From positions 1-25,850 of the forward strand of contig CAYPHJ010000064.1 of the NCBI GenBank assembly GCA_964410485.1: a stretch of 25,850 nt of DNA. Reading direction: 5' to 3'. Origin of the DNA: CAYPHJ01 sp964410485 (lineage in GTDB: Bacteria; Desulfobacterota; Binatia; UBA9968). This document shows, piece by piece, positions 1 through 6,777 of the stretch. The translations under genes were made by a program, and so were the position numbers. The stretch's first letter is position 1, and every line of letters starts with the position of its first letter. The notes beneath the pieces were generated by a model, which did no database searches, was not told the DNA's origin, and was given only the letters and a program-made list of their open reading frames with translations.

Positions 1-407
1 GCGGGAGCCGGCGTTGTGGTCGGGGCGGGAGCCGCCGTCATGATCGGGGCCCGTGGCATCTCGGCAGCAGTTACAGTCGCTGCCTGCTGAGGCACCGCGC
101 GAGCCTTTTGCTCGCTCGCCGGCTTTCGAAAGCGTGACTGAAAATTGCCTCCGAAATCGACATCCGGATGAAGAGAACGCGCCCGAGAAATCAAAACCTC
201 CTCGCTTTCAATGTTTTTCGGGTCGGTCACGCAACAATCGACCGGGCACACTGCCGCGCAGGCTTCATAATCATGGAACCCGACACATTCGGTGCATAAC
301 AAGGGATCGATCACGTATACCGGGTCTCCCTGGCTAATTGCGTTGTTTGGGCACTCTGGTTCGCACGCCCCGCAATTAATGCACTCGTTGGTGATCATCG
401 TCGCCAT
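1..407 (-). CDS. 2[4Fe-4S] ferredoxin, YfhL/Alvin type, 3' end cut by window edge
   Basis: A small cytoplasmic electron carrier with two [4Fe-4S] clusters. The ATG at 407 is preceded by a GAGAG ribosome site, and 135 codons are visible before the window ends. The first cluster motif is C9-x2-C12-x2-C15-x3-C19-P. The second is C38-x2-C41-x8-C50-x3-C54-P; the eight-residue insert between its second and third cysteines is typical of the YfhL/Allochromatium vinosum group. Two further cysteines follow (C58, C59). After about residue 85 the protein becomes low-complexity, rich in Ala, Pro and Thr, and continues off the edge; ferredoxins of this group usually end near 80-100 residues, so this one has a tail of unknown length. 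It is monocistronic as far as can be seen. The redox partner is unknown. The family call is secure; the tail is the odd part. Confidence 0.88.
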   Translation of the reverse strand, partial: MATMITNECINCGACEPECPNNAISQGDPVYVIDPLLCTECVGFHDYEACAAVCPVDCCVTDPKNIESEEVLISRARSLHPDVDFGGNFQSRFRKPASEQKARAVPQQAATVTAAEMPRAPIMTAAPAPTTTPAP

Positions 408-559
408 GGTTCGCTCTCACATTTCGAACATTCGAACCTTCGTAACCCTCACGTCCAACACCCAAAGCCGCACCACGCTCGCTAGGACGCGCGGGATACT
501 CCGTTCGGTAGGTTTAATTACTGGTTTCGTTTTGGGTTGTCAAATCATTCTGAGCATCC

Positions 560-589
560 TTGCAACTCCCAAAACGTTCGTGGTACCTA
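560..589 (+). promoter_or_regulatory. Possible sigma70-type promoter of tRNA-Cys
   Basis: TTGCAA at 560-565 and TACCTA at 584-589 are 18 bp apart, and the -10 lies about 10 bp before the tRNA 5' end at 599. The match to consensus is moderate, so this is a suggestion from position and spacing only. Confidence 0.3.
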
Positions 590-598
590 TTTTCGTGG

Positions 599-674
599 GG
601 CGGCGTACCCAAGTGGTTAAGGGAGAGGTCTGCAAAACCTCGATGCAGCGGTTCGAATCCGCTCGCCGCCTCCA
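599..674 (+). tRNA. tRNA-Cys (anticodon GCA), CCA encoded
   Basis: A complete cloverleaf can be folded by eye. The acceptor stem GGCGGCG (599-605) pairs with CGCCGCC (664-670), followed by discriminator U671 and an encoded CCA (672-674). The anticodon arm is GAGGT, loop CTGCAAA, ACCTC, with anticodon GCA at 632-634. The T arm is AGCGG, TTCGAAT, CCGCT. The GCA anticodon reads UGC and UGU, so it carries cysteine. It stands alone on the plus strand, with a minus-strand ferredoxin to its left and a minus-strand glutaredoxin ending 29 bp beyond it. Confidence 0.97.
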
Positions 675-703
675 ACGCGAGAGGAAAACGATCCCTCCCG
701 TAT

Positions 704-973
704 CTAACCGCCTTCACTGGAACGTCTTAGCAGACGCTCCAGTTCGCCCGTAGCATCCAGCTGACGGGCTTCGTCAAATCCCCCGATGGGAATTCCATCG
801 ATAAAGATCTGCGGAACTGTTTTGCGCGCCGATTTCATTTCCATCTCAGCTCGGCGAGCCGCATTATTGGTAACATCGATCTCTTCGTAGTCGATGTTTT
901 TGGACCGCAATAAAGCCTTCGCCCTTAAACAATAAGGGCAATAGCTCGTAGTGTATATGATGACCCGTGCCAT
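704..973 (-). CDS. grxC: Glutaredoxin (dithiol, CPYC)
   Basis: A glutathione-dependent thiol-disulfide oxidoreductase of the cytoplasm, 89 residues, the normal length for bacterial glutaredoxin 3. The dithiol active site is C12-P-Y-C15. The conserved TVPQIFI strand with its cis-proline, and the GGFDEA segment that binds glutathione, follow in the right order. The ATG at 973 has no strong Shine-Dalgarno. It is divergent from coaE with 53 bp between start codons, so the two promoters must share this short space. No partner gene is adjacent. The call is secure; the grxC symbol is by similarity to the GrxC group. Confidence 0.93.
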   Translation of the reverse strand: MARVIIYTTSYCPYCLRAKALLRSKNIDYEEIDVTNNAARRAEMEMKSARKTVPQIFIDGIPIGGFDEARQLDATGELERLLRRSSEGG

Positions 974-1026
974 TATCTTGAAATCATGCTAACAACTAGG
1001 CCCAAGACGCTTTGAAAGACAGGAAC

Positions 1027-1644
1027 ATGGTTGCCATCACTGAACCGGTGAAACTAGTGGGCCTCACTGGAGGAATCGCCTCAGGCAAGAGCACGGTGGC
1101 GAACATTTTGCGCCGATTGGGCGTGGTCGTTATCGACGCGGACGAGCTGTCCCGTGAGGTGGTGCAGCCGGGAGAGACAGCGTGGACGGAAATCGTCGCG
1201 AGCTTCGGCCCTGACATTCTCAATGAAGACAAGACTCTCGACCGCCAAAAGTTGAGAAAACTCATTTTTGATAGTGCTGACGCCCGCAAGAAGCTCGAAG
1301 CCATCATTCACCCGCGAGTTCGCGCTCTGGCGGAGAATAAGATTCGTGAAGCGGCACAAGCCGGCCATTCGATCATCGTTTACGAAGTTCCCCTGCTGTT
1401 CGAAAACCAAATGCATCTCTGGCTGCGACCTGTAATTCTTGTTTCGTGCAAAGCAGGCATTCAGAAAACCAGACTCCAAAAGAGAGACCGCTTAACCGAA
1501 GATGAGGCTGAACGACATCTCCAGGCCCAGATGAGTCTCGAGGCCAAGTCGCGGCTAGCCGATTACGTCATTGAGAACAACGGCACCCTTGAACATCTCG
1601 AGCAACAGGTCAAGGACACATGGGAGAAGATACGGTTTACTTAA
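1027..1644 (+). CDS. coaE: Dephospho-CoA kinase
   Basis: Catalyses the last step of coenzyme A synthesis, ATP-dependent phosphorylation of dephospho-CoA at the 3'-hydroxyl of the ribose. The P-loop GGIASGKST lies at residues 15-23. The conserved DADELSREV segment and the IIHPRVR motif are present, and the C-terminal half matches the lid and core of the family. I chose the ATG at 1027 (205 residues), which follows an AGGA; a TTG at 1012 in the same frame would add five residues but has no ribosome site. It converges with efp, and the two 3' ends overlap by 8 bp. Confidence 0.95.
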   Translation: MVAITEPVKLVGLTGGIASGKSTVANILRRLGVVVIDADELSREVVQPGETAWTEIVASFGPDILNEDKTLDRQKLRKLIFDSADARKKLEAIIHPRVRALAENKIREAAQAGHSIIVYEVPLLFENQMHLWLRPVILVSCKAGIQKTRLQKRDRLTEDEAERHLQAQMSLEAKSRLADYVIENNGTLEHLEQQVKDTWEKIRFT

Positions 1645-2197
1645 CGCGTTCCAGATACGTCCCCTCGGAAGGATCGACCCGAACCCTGTCCCCCACCTGG
1701 ATAAAGGGCGGAACTTGGATTGTCACGCCGGTTTCCAATTTTGCGGGCTTGTATGAGGCGCTCGCTGTCGCTCCTTTAAGTGACGGCTCCGTATCGACCA
1801 CCTGAAGCTCCACCGTCGAAGGGGGGCTAACGCCGATGGGTTTGCCGTCGTAGAATTCAACCTCCACCACTGCATTGGGCAACAAAAAAGGTAGCAAGTC
1901 AGCGATGTCCTCTTCGGTCAAAGTGACTTGCTCATAGTTCTCGGTATCCATGAAAGTATGAAAATCCCCTTCAGCATATAGGTACTGCATCTGACGCGTA
2001 TAGAGTGTCGCCTGCTCGACGCGATCTTCCGAGCGAAACTTGTACTCCGTCCCGATACCGCTCTTGAGATTCTTCATTTTGGTCTGCATAAACCCGCGCT
2101 TGTTTCCGGGGGTTAAATGTTTCACCACCGTGACGCGATAAAGCTCCCCTTCATGAATGATAATCATCCCCGGTCTAATTTGCGTGGCCTGAATCAT
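1637..2197 (-). CDS. efp: Elongation factor P
   Basis: Binds ribosomes stalled at polyproline between the P and E sites and promotes peptide bond formation. At 186 residues it has the standard length and the three beta-barrel domains: KOW-like at about 1-65, central at about 66-130, and C-terminal OB at about 131-186. The tip loop of domain I reads TPGNKRGF. Aligned on the PG pair, Asn32 sits where E. coli EF-P has the modified Lys34; Lys33 and Arg34 come next. The usual EpmA or EarP modification site is therefore not in its standard place, and neither modification enzyme is in the window. It is the last gene of the minus-strand run, 85 bp after glutamate dehydrogenase. The annotation is secure; the modification state is open. 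Confidence 0.96.
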   Translation of the reverse strand: MIQATQIRPGMIIIHEGELYRVTVVKHLTPGNKRGFMQTKMKNLKSGIGTEYKFRSEDRVEQATLYTRQMQYLYAEGDFHTFMDTENYEQVTLTEEDIADLLPFLLPNAVVEVEFYDGKPIGVSPPSTVELQVVDTEPSLKGATASASYKPAKLETGVTIQVPPFIQVGDRVRVDPSEGTYLERVK

Positions 2198-2282
2198 GGT
2201 CGGTTCCCTTTCGCCAGAATCGCTTCTTTAGTACCAGACTGCCATACGGCGTTCAATGCGCTTGCACAGGCATAAAAGCGGA

Positions 2283-3542
2283 TCACGCGTACAGTCCCCG
2301 CCACAACATTGCGCGAGCAACGCGATCGATCCCCATCATCAGGGCCGCCAGGCGCATATCCACTTTCTGCTCGAGGCTCGTTTTTAAAACGGCGCGGAAG
2401 GATTTGACCAGTACATCCCTCAACTTGCTGTGCACTTCTTCTTCCGTCCAAAAGAAATTCTGTAGATCCTGGACCCATTCGAAGTAGGAAACCACGACGC
2501 CTCCGGCATTCGCCAAGATATCAGGGACCACGAAAATGCCTTTGTCTCGAAGGATTGCATCGGCTTCTACGGTGGTGGGACCATTGGCTCCTTCGGCCAA
2601 AATCCGGCAATTCAGGCGTGGCGCATTTTCCGCGGTGATCTGCATTTCGGAGGCGGCAGGTACTAGGATGTCACAGGCTAGCTCCAGGAGTTCCGCATTG
2701 ATGATTCTTTCACCGTAAGGAAAACCTTCCAAACTGTGATTTTTGTCCGCCACCTCCAGCAGTCGGTCGACCGGCAGGCCTTTGCGATCATAAAATCCAC
2801 CAGTGCGATCAGAGACGCCAATCACCCTTACCCCGATGTTGGTCAACTCTTTTACGACCACTGAACCAACATTGCCGAAACCTTGAACCGCAGCAGTGCA
2901 TTGGCTTAAATCGACGCCCAAGTGCTTGGCCGCCTCGACGATCGTATAAACTACCCCTCGGCCTGTAGCTTCGCGCCGACCCAAAGTACCGCCGATATCG
3001 AGGGGCTTTCCTGTAACGACCTCGGGAACAGCGTAACCCTTGTGCTGGCTATAGGTGTCCATGAACCAGGCCATGATCTGCTCGTTGGTCCCCATATCCG
3101 GCGCCGGAACATCTATCTGAGGGCCGATAAAGTTGAGAATCTCCGCCGTATAGCGCCGGGTCATCGATTGAAGCTCTTGACGTGACAGCAAAGCGGGGTC
3201 GCACGCGACGCCTCCCTTGGCCCCGCCCAGCGGCAAGCCAACCAGCGAGCATTTCCAGGTCATCCACATGGCCAGCGCCGACACTTCCCCCAGGTTGACG
3301 TCAGGGCTGTAACGAATACCGCCTTTGAAAGGACCCAGAACATCATTGTGCTGAACGCGATAGCCGGTAAACACATGCACCGTGCCGTCATCCATCCGAG
3401 TTGGGACACTGACAATCAATGCACGATCCGGTCTTCTGAGCCTGGCAGCCACGTTGGCATCGAGATCCAACCGCTCGGCCGCCATGTCGAACTGCTGAAT
3501 GGCCATTTCGCTCGTTGGATTTCGCCACTCGACCGCTGTCAT
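2283..3542 (-). CDS. gdhA: Glutamate dehydrogenase (Glu/Leu/Phe/Val dehydrogenase family)
   Basis: Interconverts glutamate and 2-oxoglutarate plus ammonia with NAD(P)(H), linking carbon and nitrogen metabolism. The N-terminal dimerisation domain carries the substrate lysines in GPFKGGIR (K73), K97 and GLPLGGAKGGV (K109), and the APDMGTNEQIM segment follows. The Rossmann domain has the dinucleotide motif in VQGFGNVGS. The length of 419 residues matches hexameric small-type GDH. I chose the ATG at 3542, which has GGGAG eight bases upstream; the frame stays open to 3602, but those 20 codons overlap the HIT stop and do not look like the family. It lies between the HIT gene (44 bp upstream) and efp. 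Cofactor choice cannot be read with confidence. Confidence 0.95.
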   Translation of the reverse strand: MTAVEWRNPTSEMAIQQFDMAAERLDLDANVAARLRRPDRALIVSVPTRMDDGTVHVFTGYRVQHNDVLGPFKGGIRYSPDVNLGEVSALAMWMTWKCSLVGLPLGGAKGGVACDPALLSRQELQSMTRRYTAEILNFIGPQIDVPAPDMGTNEQIMAWFMDTYSQHKGYAVPEVVTGKPLDIGGTLGRREATGRGVVYTIVEAAKHLGVDLSQCTAAVQGFGNVGSVVVKELTNIGVRVIGVSDRTGGFYDRKGLPVDRLLEVADKNHSLEGFPYGERIINAELLELACDILVPAASEMQITAENAPRLNCRILAEGANGPTTVEADAILRDKGIFVVPDILANAGGVVVSYFEWVQDLQNFFWTEEEVHSKLRDVLVKSFRAVLKTSLEQKVDMRLAALMMGIDRVARAMLWRGLYA

Positions 3543-3586
3543 AGTAATCTCCCAATCGAAGGAATCAGTCCGCCCGGCACCATCTC

Positions 3587-3931
3587 TTAACCCGGAGGCC
3601 AACCGAATGCACGGCCCCCTAGAAGATGGTAATGGAGATGAAAAACCGATTGACCGGCGTCGTTCCCGCAGTTGACAACGATGCGAAACCCGGGCGCCGC
3701 GATCCCTCGCTCCCTGGCGAGCTTGATGGCAACGTTAAAAATGTGTCCAATCACCCGTTCATCCTCTACAGTCAAGTCCAGCAGGGAAGCGATGTGCTTG
3801 CAGGGCACGATAAGTACGTGAACAGGCGCCCTCGGCGCGATGTCATTGAAAGCAGCAACAGCGTCATCGCGGTACACAACGTTGGCTTTTGATTTGCCCT
3901 CGATGATGTCACAAAACAAACATCCATGCAT
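3587..3931 (-). CDS. HIT (histidine triad) family protein
   Basis: A small nucleotide-binding hydrolase of the HINT branch, probably acting on AMP-lysine or AMP-amide type substrates in the cytoplasm. The signature HLHYH gives H98, H100 and H102, with H100 the expected nucleophile. C4-x2-C7 near the N-terminus (CLFC) is the zinc-binding pair often seen in bacterial HINT proteins. The 114-residue length is normal. The ATG at 3931 follows GAGAGAGG at good spacing. It sits 18 bp after the soluble Rieske gene and 44 bp before gdhA, so it is probably co-transcribed. The physiological substrate is not known for most members. Confidence 0.94.
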   Translation of the reverse strand: MHGCLFCDIIEGKSKANVVYRDDAVAAFNDIAPRAPVHVLIVPCKHIASLLDLTVEDERVIGHIFNVAIKLARERGIAAPGFRIVVNCGNDAGQSVFHLHYHLLGGRAFGWPPG

Positions 3932-3949
3932 GAAAACCTCTCTCGGTGG

Positions 3950-4348
3950 TCACAGCGCTGTAGTTTCTTTGCCATCGCTCGGACTCTCGGGGCACCGGGC
4001 GAAGACCTCCTCGCCTTCAATCTCCAGCTGCACACGGTACAGCGATTCTCCGGCACATGGACCCCAAACACATTCGCCCGTCCGGGGCTCGTAGATCGCG
4101 CCATGATTGGCACAGATCAGGTAGCGCTTGTCCCGCGAGAAGAACTGGTTATCCAACCAGTCGAGCGCGATACCGATATGGCGACACCGATTGAAGTAAG
4201 CATAAAGCTTTCCTTCGAAATTCAATAGCATGGCTTCGACCTCTTCATCGTCACACCTCAGCATGAATTTTTTGCTTGTTCCCGGAGCCAATTCCCCGAC
4301 GCGGCCGACGAGTAGCCGTCCTTTGCGTTTATTATAATCTCCGGCCAC
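3950..4348 (-). CDS. Soluble Rieske [2Fe-2S] domain protein
   Basis: A cytoplasmic Rieske-fold electron carrier of 132 residues with no signal or membrane segment. The cluster ligands are C55-x-H57 and C79-x2-H82, separated by a 21-residue spacer. Two more cysteines, C93 and C98, lie in a GxCVxGPCxGxSL motif just after the second ligand pair. The start is GTG at 4348. It lies 37 bp after a membrane-anchored paralogue that shares both ligand motifs and the GPC motif, so the two probably arose by duplication. No oxygenase or reductase gene is near, so a ferredoxin role in a ring-hydroxylating dioxygenase is not supported. Function is unknown beyond electron transfer. Confidence 0.85.
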   Translation of the reverse strand: MAGDYNKRKGRLLVGRVGELAPGTSKKFMLRCDDEEVEAMLLNFEGKLYAYFNRCRHIGIALDWLDNQFFSRDKRYLICANHGAIYEPRTGECVWGPCAGESLYRVQLEIEGEEVFARCPESPSDGKETTAL

Positions 4349-4385
4349 TTCTCATGCACCCATAAACTTTTATGCGCGAAGCCGG

Positions 4386-4865
4386 CTAGTCCGCCAGATA
4401 GGCAAGATCTTCCGTTGGACACCCAACTAACACATCGCCTTGCTCGACCCTCACCGGCAATCGATAAAGTGACTCTCCCTTGCAGGGCCCTTCCACGCAG
4501 ATTCCGGTTGCGGGCTCGTAAAGCGCCCCATGAGTATAGCACATGAGATGCCGTCCATCCTCGCTGAAGAATTGATCACGCACGAAATCCAGCGGAGTTG
4601 TCATGTGGCGGCAACGGTTAACGTAAGCGTGAAATTGGTTGTCGTGATTCACCAAGAACGCATCAACTCGGTGTTTTTGACAGATGAGCCAGAATTTTTT
4701 TACCGAGCCCGGGGCAATCTCCTCCGCGCGCGCAATGACCCGCCCTCCAGGACGACTTTCGCTTTGCATACGCCTCTTGTCCCGGATGAAAAGATACTGG
4801 CGGATGACTAATCCGACCAGGTAGAGTGTTAGAAACAAAACGGATAGATAGAAAGTGGTTCTCAT
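4386..4865 (-). CDS. Membrane-anchored Rieske [2Fe-2S] domain protein
   Basis: A 159-residue protein with one N-terminal transmembrane helix (about residues 5-27) followed by a basic stretch RDKRR, then a Rieske domain. The ligands are C85-x-H87 and C109-x2-H112, with C123 and C128 in the same GxCVxGPCxGxSL motif as in the next gene. By the positive-inside rule the Rieske domain would face the cytoplasm, unlike the Rieske subunit of the bc1 complex, which sits outside. There is no twin-arginine motif. It lies 15 bp after the zinc-ribbon gene and 37 bp before the soluble paralogue. The role is unknown; a membrane-tethered electron carrier is the most that can be said. Confidence 0.84.
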   Translation of the reverse strand: MRTTFYLSVLFLTLYLVGLVIRQYLFIRDKRRMQSESRPGGRVIARAEEIAPGSVKKFWLICQKHRVDAFLVNHDNQFHAYVNRCRHMTTPLDFVRDQFFSEDGRHLMCYTHGALYEPATGICVEGPCKGESLYRLPVRVEQGDVLVGCPTEDLAYLAD

Positions 4866-4880
4866 CGCCGAGCGCGCGTC

Positions 4881-5204
4881 TCATTTCGGAACTTTGGAAA
4901 CAGACTCCCGTATGCGTTTGACTTCCTCAGGCGTCTGCCGCCCGCCGATACCCATGACCTTCATGAGCTCGGTCGTCATTTCGGCCGTCACCTGATCCTG
5001 AACGCTTCCCTTTCCGTCTGGATCCGCGCTGAGAAACCTGACAATCTTTTCTTTGTCCACGTGAGTGCGCTCTAACTGATCCAGAAATTCTCCGTAACCC
5101 ACGCGCCCACGGAGATCCTCCACTCGCTCGAGGAGCTTCTTGCAATCCCGGCAGGTCCGGCGCCAAAACAGCACACGATCGCCACAGTAGACGCACGGCT
5201 TCAT
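4881..5204 (-). CDS. Small zinc-ribbon protein of unknown function
   Basis: A 107-residue protein I do not recognise. The N-terminus has C4-x2-C7 and C18-x2-C21 with basic and aromatic residues between, the layout of a small zinc ribbon. The rest is charged and mostly helical (LLERVEDLRGRVGYGEFLDQLE, shown here by its first and last residues, is about 24-45), with no signal or membrane segment. Its ATG overlaps the stop of the CysQ-type gene by 4 bp (ATGA), so translation is likely coupled, and it stands 15 bp before the membrane Rieske gene. The coupling suggests steady co-expression with these two, not a known shared pathway. The gene is supported by context and the ordered cysteines. Confidence 0.72.
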   Translation of the reverse strand: MKPCVYCGDRVLFWRRTCRDCKKLLERVEDLRGRVGYGEFLDQLERTHVDKEKIVRFLSADPDGKGSVQDQVTAEMTTELMKVMGIGGRQTPEEVKRIRESVSKVPK

Positions 5205-6034
5205 GACTTTTGATTCGCTGAGATGGAAACGGTTTCCTTATGCAACAGGACATCCGCGACCATTTGTTGTAGTTCTTTGGCCAAAGGCCGATCGGCGGCA
5301 ACAATTCCCCGATGCCGCGTGTCGCGTCGATTGAACACCAGCGAATTGCCGCTTGCATCGACAACTCGCCCGCCCGCCTCTTCTACGATCAACGCCCCGC
5401 CACAGATATCCCAATCATGGATGGAGCGAAAAGTCAGCGTGCCATCGCCATCACCACCTGCCACCTTTGCGAGCCTATTGGCGATGCTTCCCACGGGCTC
5501 GATACGACAACGCTCCAAAAAAATCTGAAATTTTTGTTTCGGCTCTGATCGGCTTACGAGCAAAAGCGCACCGTCCACCCCGGAGCACGGGTTCACTCGA
5601 ATACGCTGATCATTCAAATAGGCACCCTGCCCAGCTGCTGCCCGATAGAGGCTATTCTCGACTGGATTGTAAACTGCGGCGGCCTTGGGCGCCCCATCCA
5701 CGACAAAACCGACGGAAACCGCGAACTGCCCAATTCCCTCGATAAACTCTTTGGTCCCATCGATCGGATCCACCACCCACACCCTTGAAGATACCAACCT
5801 ATGAGAGCTGTCCTTGTCTTCCTCTGAAAGCCAGCCGTCTTGGGGAAACTGCGACTGAACGATTTCCCGGATCTGCTGGTTTGCCTCGATGTCAGCCGTT
5901 GTCACGAGGTTATTCCTGCCTTTGTCCCGAACATCGAAAACGCCTCTGAAACGGCTCATAATGACACTGCCGGCTTCACGCGCCGCCCGTTCTGCGATAT
6001 CCATTTCCGCCTTGTACAATAAGTCAGTGGTCAC
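5201..6034 (-). CDS. cysQ: 3'(2'),5'-bisphosphate nucleotidase, CysQ-type (IMPase superfamily)
   Basis: A Mg-dependent phosphatase that most likely removes the 3'-phosphate of PAP formed in sulfate activation and similar reactions. Metal ligands of the superfamily are visible: acidic residues in LSEED (E71/E72), D89 and D92 in DPIDGTKEF, and the Asp of WDICGGALIVEEAGG near the C-terminus. The KEF ending of the second motif is the CysQ form; inositol monophosphatases usually have TNF. The start is GTG at 6034 with GAGG about ten bases upstream; an ATG at 6004 with AAGG at closer spacing would shorten it by ten residues. It heads the minus-strand run ending in efp. A histidinol-phosphatase or inositol phosphatase role is a weaker alternative. 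Confidence 0.85.
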   Translation of the reverse strand: MTTDLLYKAEMDIAERAAREAGSVIMSRFRGVFDVRDKGRNNLVTTADIEANQQIREIVQSQFPQDGWLSEEDKDSSHRLVSSRVWVVDPIDGTKEFIEGIGQFAVSVGFVVDGAPKAAAVYNPVENSLYRAAAGQGAYLNDQRIRVNPCSGVDGALLLVSRSEPKQKFQIFLERCRIEPVGSIANRLAKVAGGDGDGTLTFRSIHDWDICGGALIVEEAGGRVVDASGNSLVFNRRDTRHRGIVAADRPLAKELQQMVADVLLHKETVSISANQKS

Positions 6035-6153
6035 TTCGATGTAACCTCGAGTTAGTTGGAAGCAAACGAGCTTGGTGACAATGAACCGACGAAATCTGTG
6101 GTGGAGAGTAGAAAGTAAGCGAGCTTTTTTACGTTAGCACGCGCGCCAAGCGA

Positions 6154-6741
6154 TCAGCCAGCAAAACTCGCCAGTGTCTCTTTCCGCGCGCCCGCGCTCA
6201 CCATCTCTTTAATTGCCTGCTCCGCATCATCTGGCTGTAAATTCACACCGCGAACCGCGTCTTCGAGCAAAACGACCGCGAAACCTTGCTTGAGTCCATC
6301 CAAAACCGTGTGTTTAACGCAATAATCTGTCGCCAGACCACCCACGAAAATCCTCTGAACGCCAGACGCGCGCAAAAGGTGGGCTAAATTAGCTCCGTCT
6401 TGATCTCTTCCCTCAAATCCGGAATAGCCCTCCTCATCGGGAGACATACCAGCGGAAACAACCACGACATCTCTGGGCAGGGAGAGACCGGCGCGAAACT
6501 CCGCGCCCTTTGTATGTTGAACGCAATGAGGCGGCCAGAGTCCGCCGTACTCTTTAAAATGCCTGGTTTTTTTCGGATGCCAATCACGCGTCGCAAAAAT
6601 AGGCAGCCCGGCGCGGGAGAATTTCTCGATGTAGCGGTTCAGGACAGGAACCACCTGGTCACCATCCGTGACCGGTAGGGCCCCTCCGGGACAGAAGTCG
6701 TTTTGAACGTCGATAATAATCAGAGCACCTTTGCCTTGCAT
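6154..6741 (-). CDS. pncA: Nicotinamidase-like protein (isochorismatase family), catalytic Lys replaced by Ala
   Basis: The fold and signature are those of nicotinamidase, which turns nicotinamide into nicotinate in NAD salvage. The length of 195 residues fits. D11 (IIIDVQNDF) and C141 (ATDYCVKH) of the catalytic triad are present, as are the metal ligands D53, H55, H61 and H72 (RDWHP, WPPHCVQ). The third triad residue, the Lys that normally precedes Gly about nine residues before the YSGF motif, is Ala97 here (codon GCT at 6453-6451). The enzyme may be impaired, may use another base, or may act on another amide. The start ATG at 6741 lies just downstream of a near-consensus promoter. It is divergent from the HAD gene. 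The family call is firm; the nicotinamidase activity is not. Confidence 0.82.
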   Translation of the reverse strand: MQGKGALIIIDVQNDFCPGGALPVTDGDQVVPVLNRYIEKFSRAGLPIFATRDWHPKKTRHFKEYGGLWPPHCVQHTKGAEFRAGLSLPRDVVVVSAGMSPDEEGYSGFEGRDQDGANLAHLLRASGVQRIFVGGLATDYCVKHTVLDGLKQGFAVVLLEDAVRGVNLQPDDAEQAIKEMVSAGARKETLASFAG

Positions 6742-6749
6742 CCCTTACT

Positions 6750-6777
6750 ATTATAAGGAATGATAAGCGGGTTGCAA
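6750..6777 (-). promoter_or_regulatory. Strong sigma70-type promoter of pncA-like gene, near-leaderless
   Basis: Reading the minus strand, TTGCAA (6777-6772) and a perfect TATAAT (6755-6750) are 16 bp apart. The expected transcription start is near 6743, one or two bases before the ATG at 6741. An AAGGG directly abuts the ATG and is too close to act as a normal ribosome site, so the transcript may be leaderless. Confidence 0.6.

Noticed and set aside
514..717. Open frame on the minus strand across the tRNA-Cys
   Set aside because: Its central peptide is the reverse strand of the tRNA, a common artefact.
3543..3602. Upstream extension of glutamate dehydrogenase by 20 residues
   Set aside because: It overlaps the HIT stop, and the ATG at 3542 has a good ribosome site.
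4986..5024. EF-hand-like stretch DPDGKGSV in the zinc-ribbon protein
   Set aside because: Position 5 is Lys and position 12 is Val, so key calcium ligands are missing.
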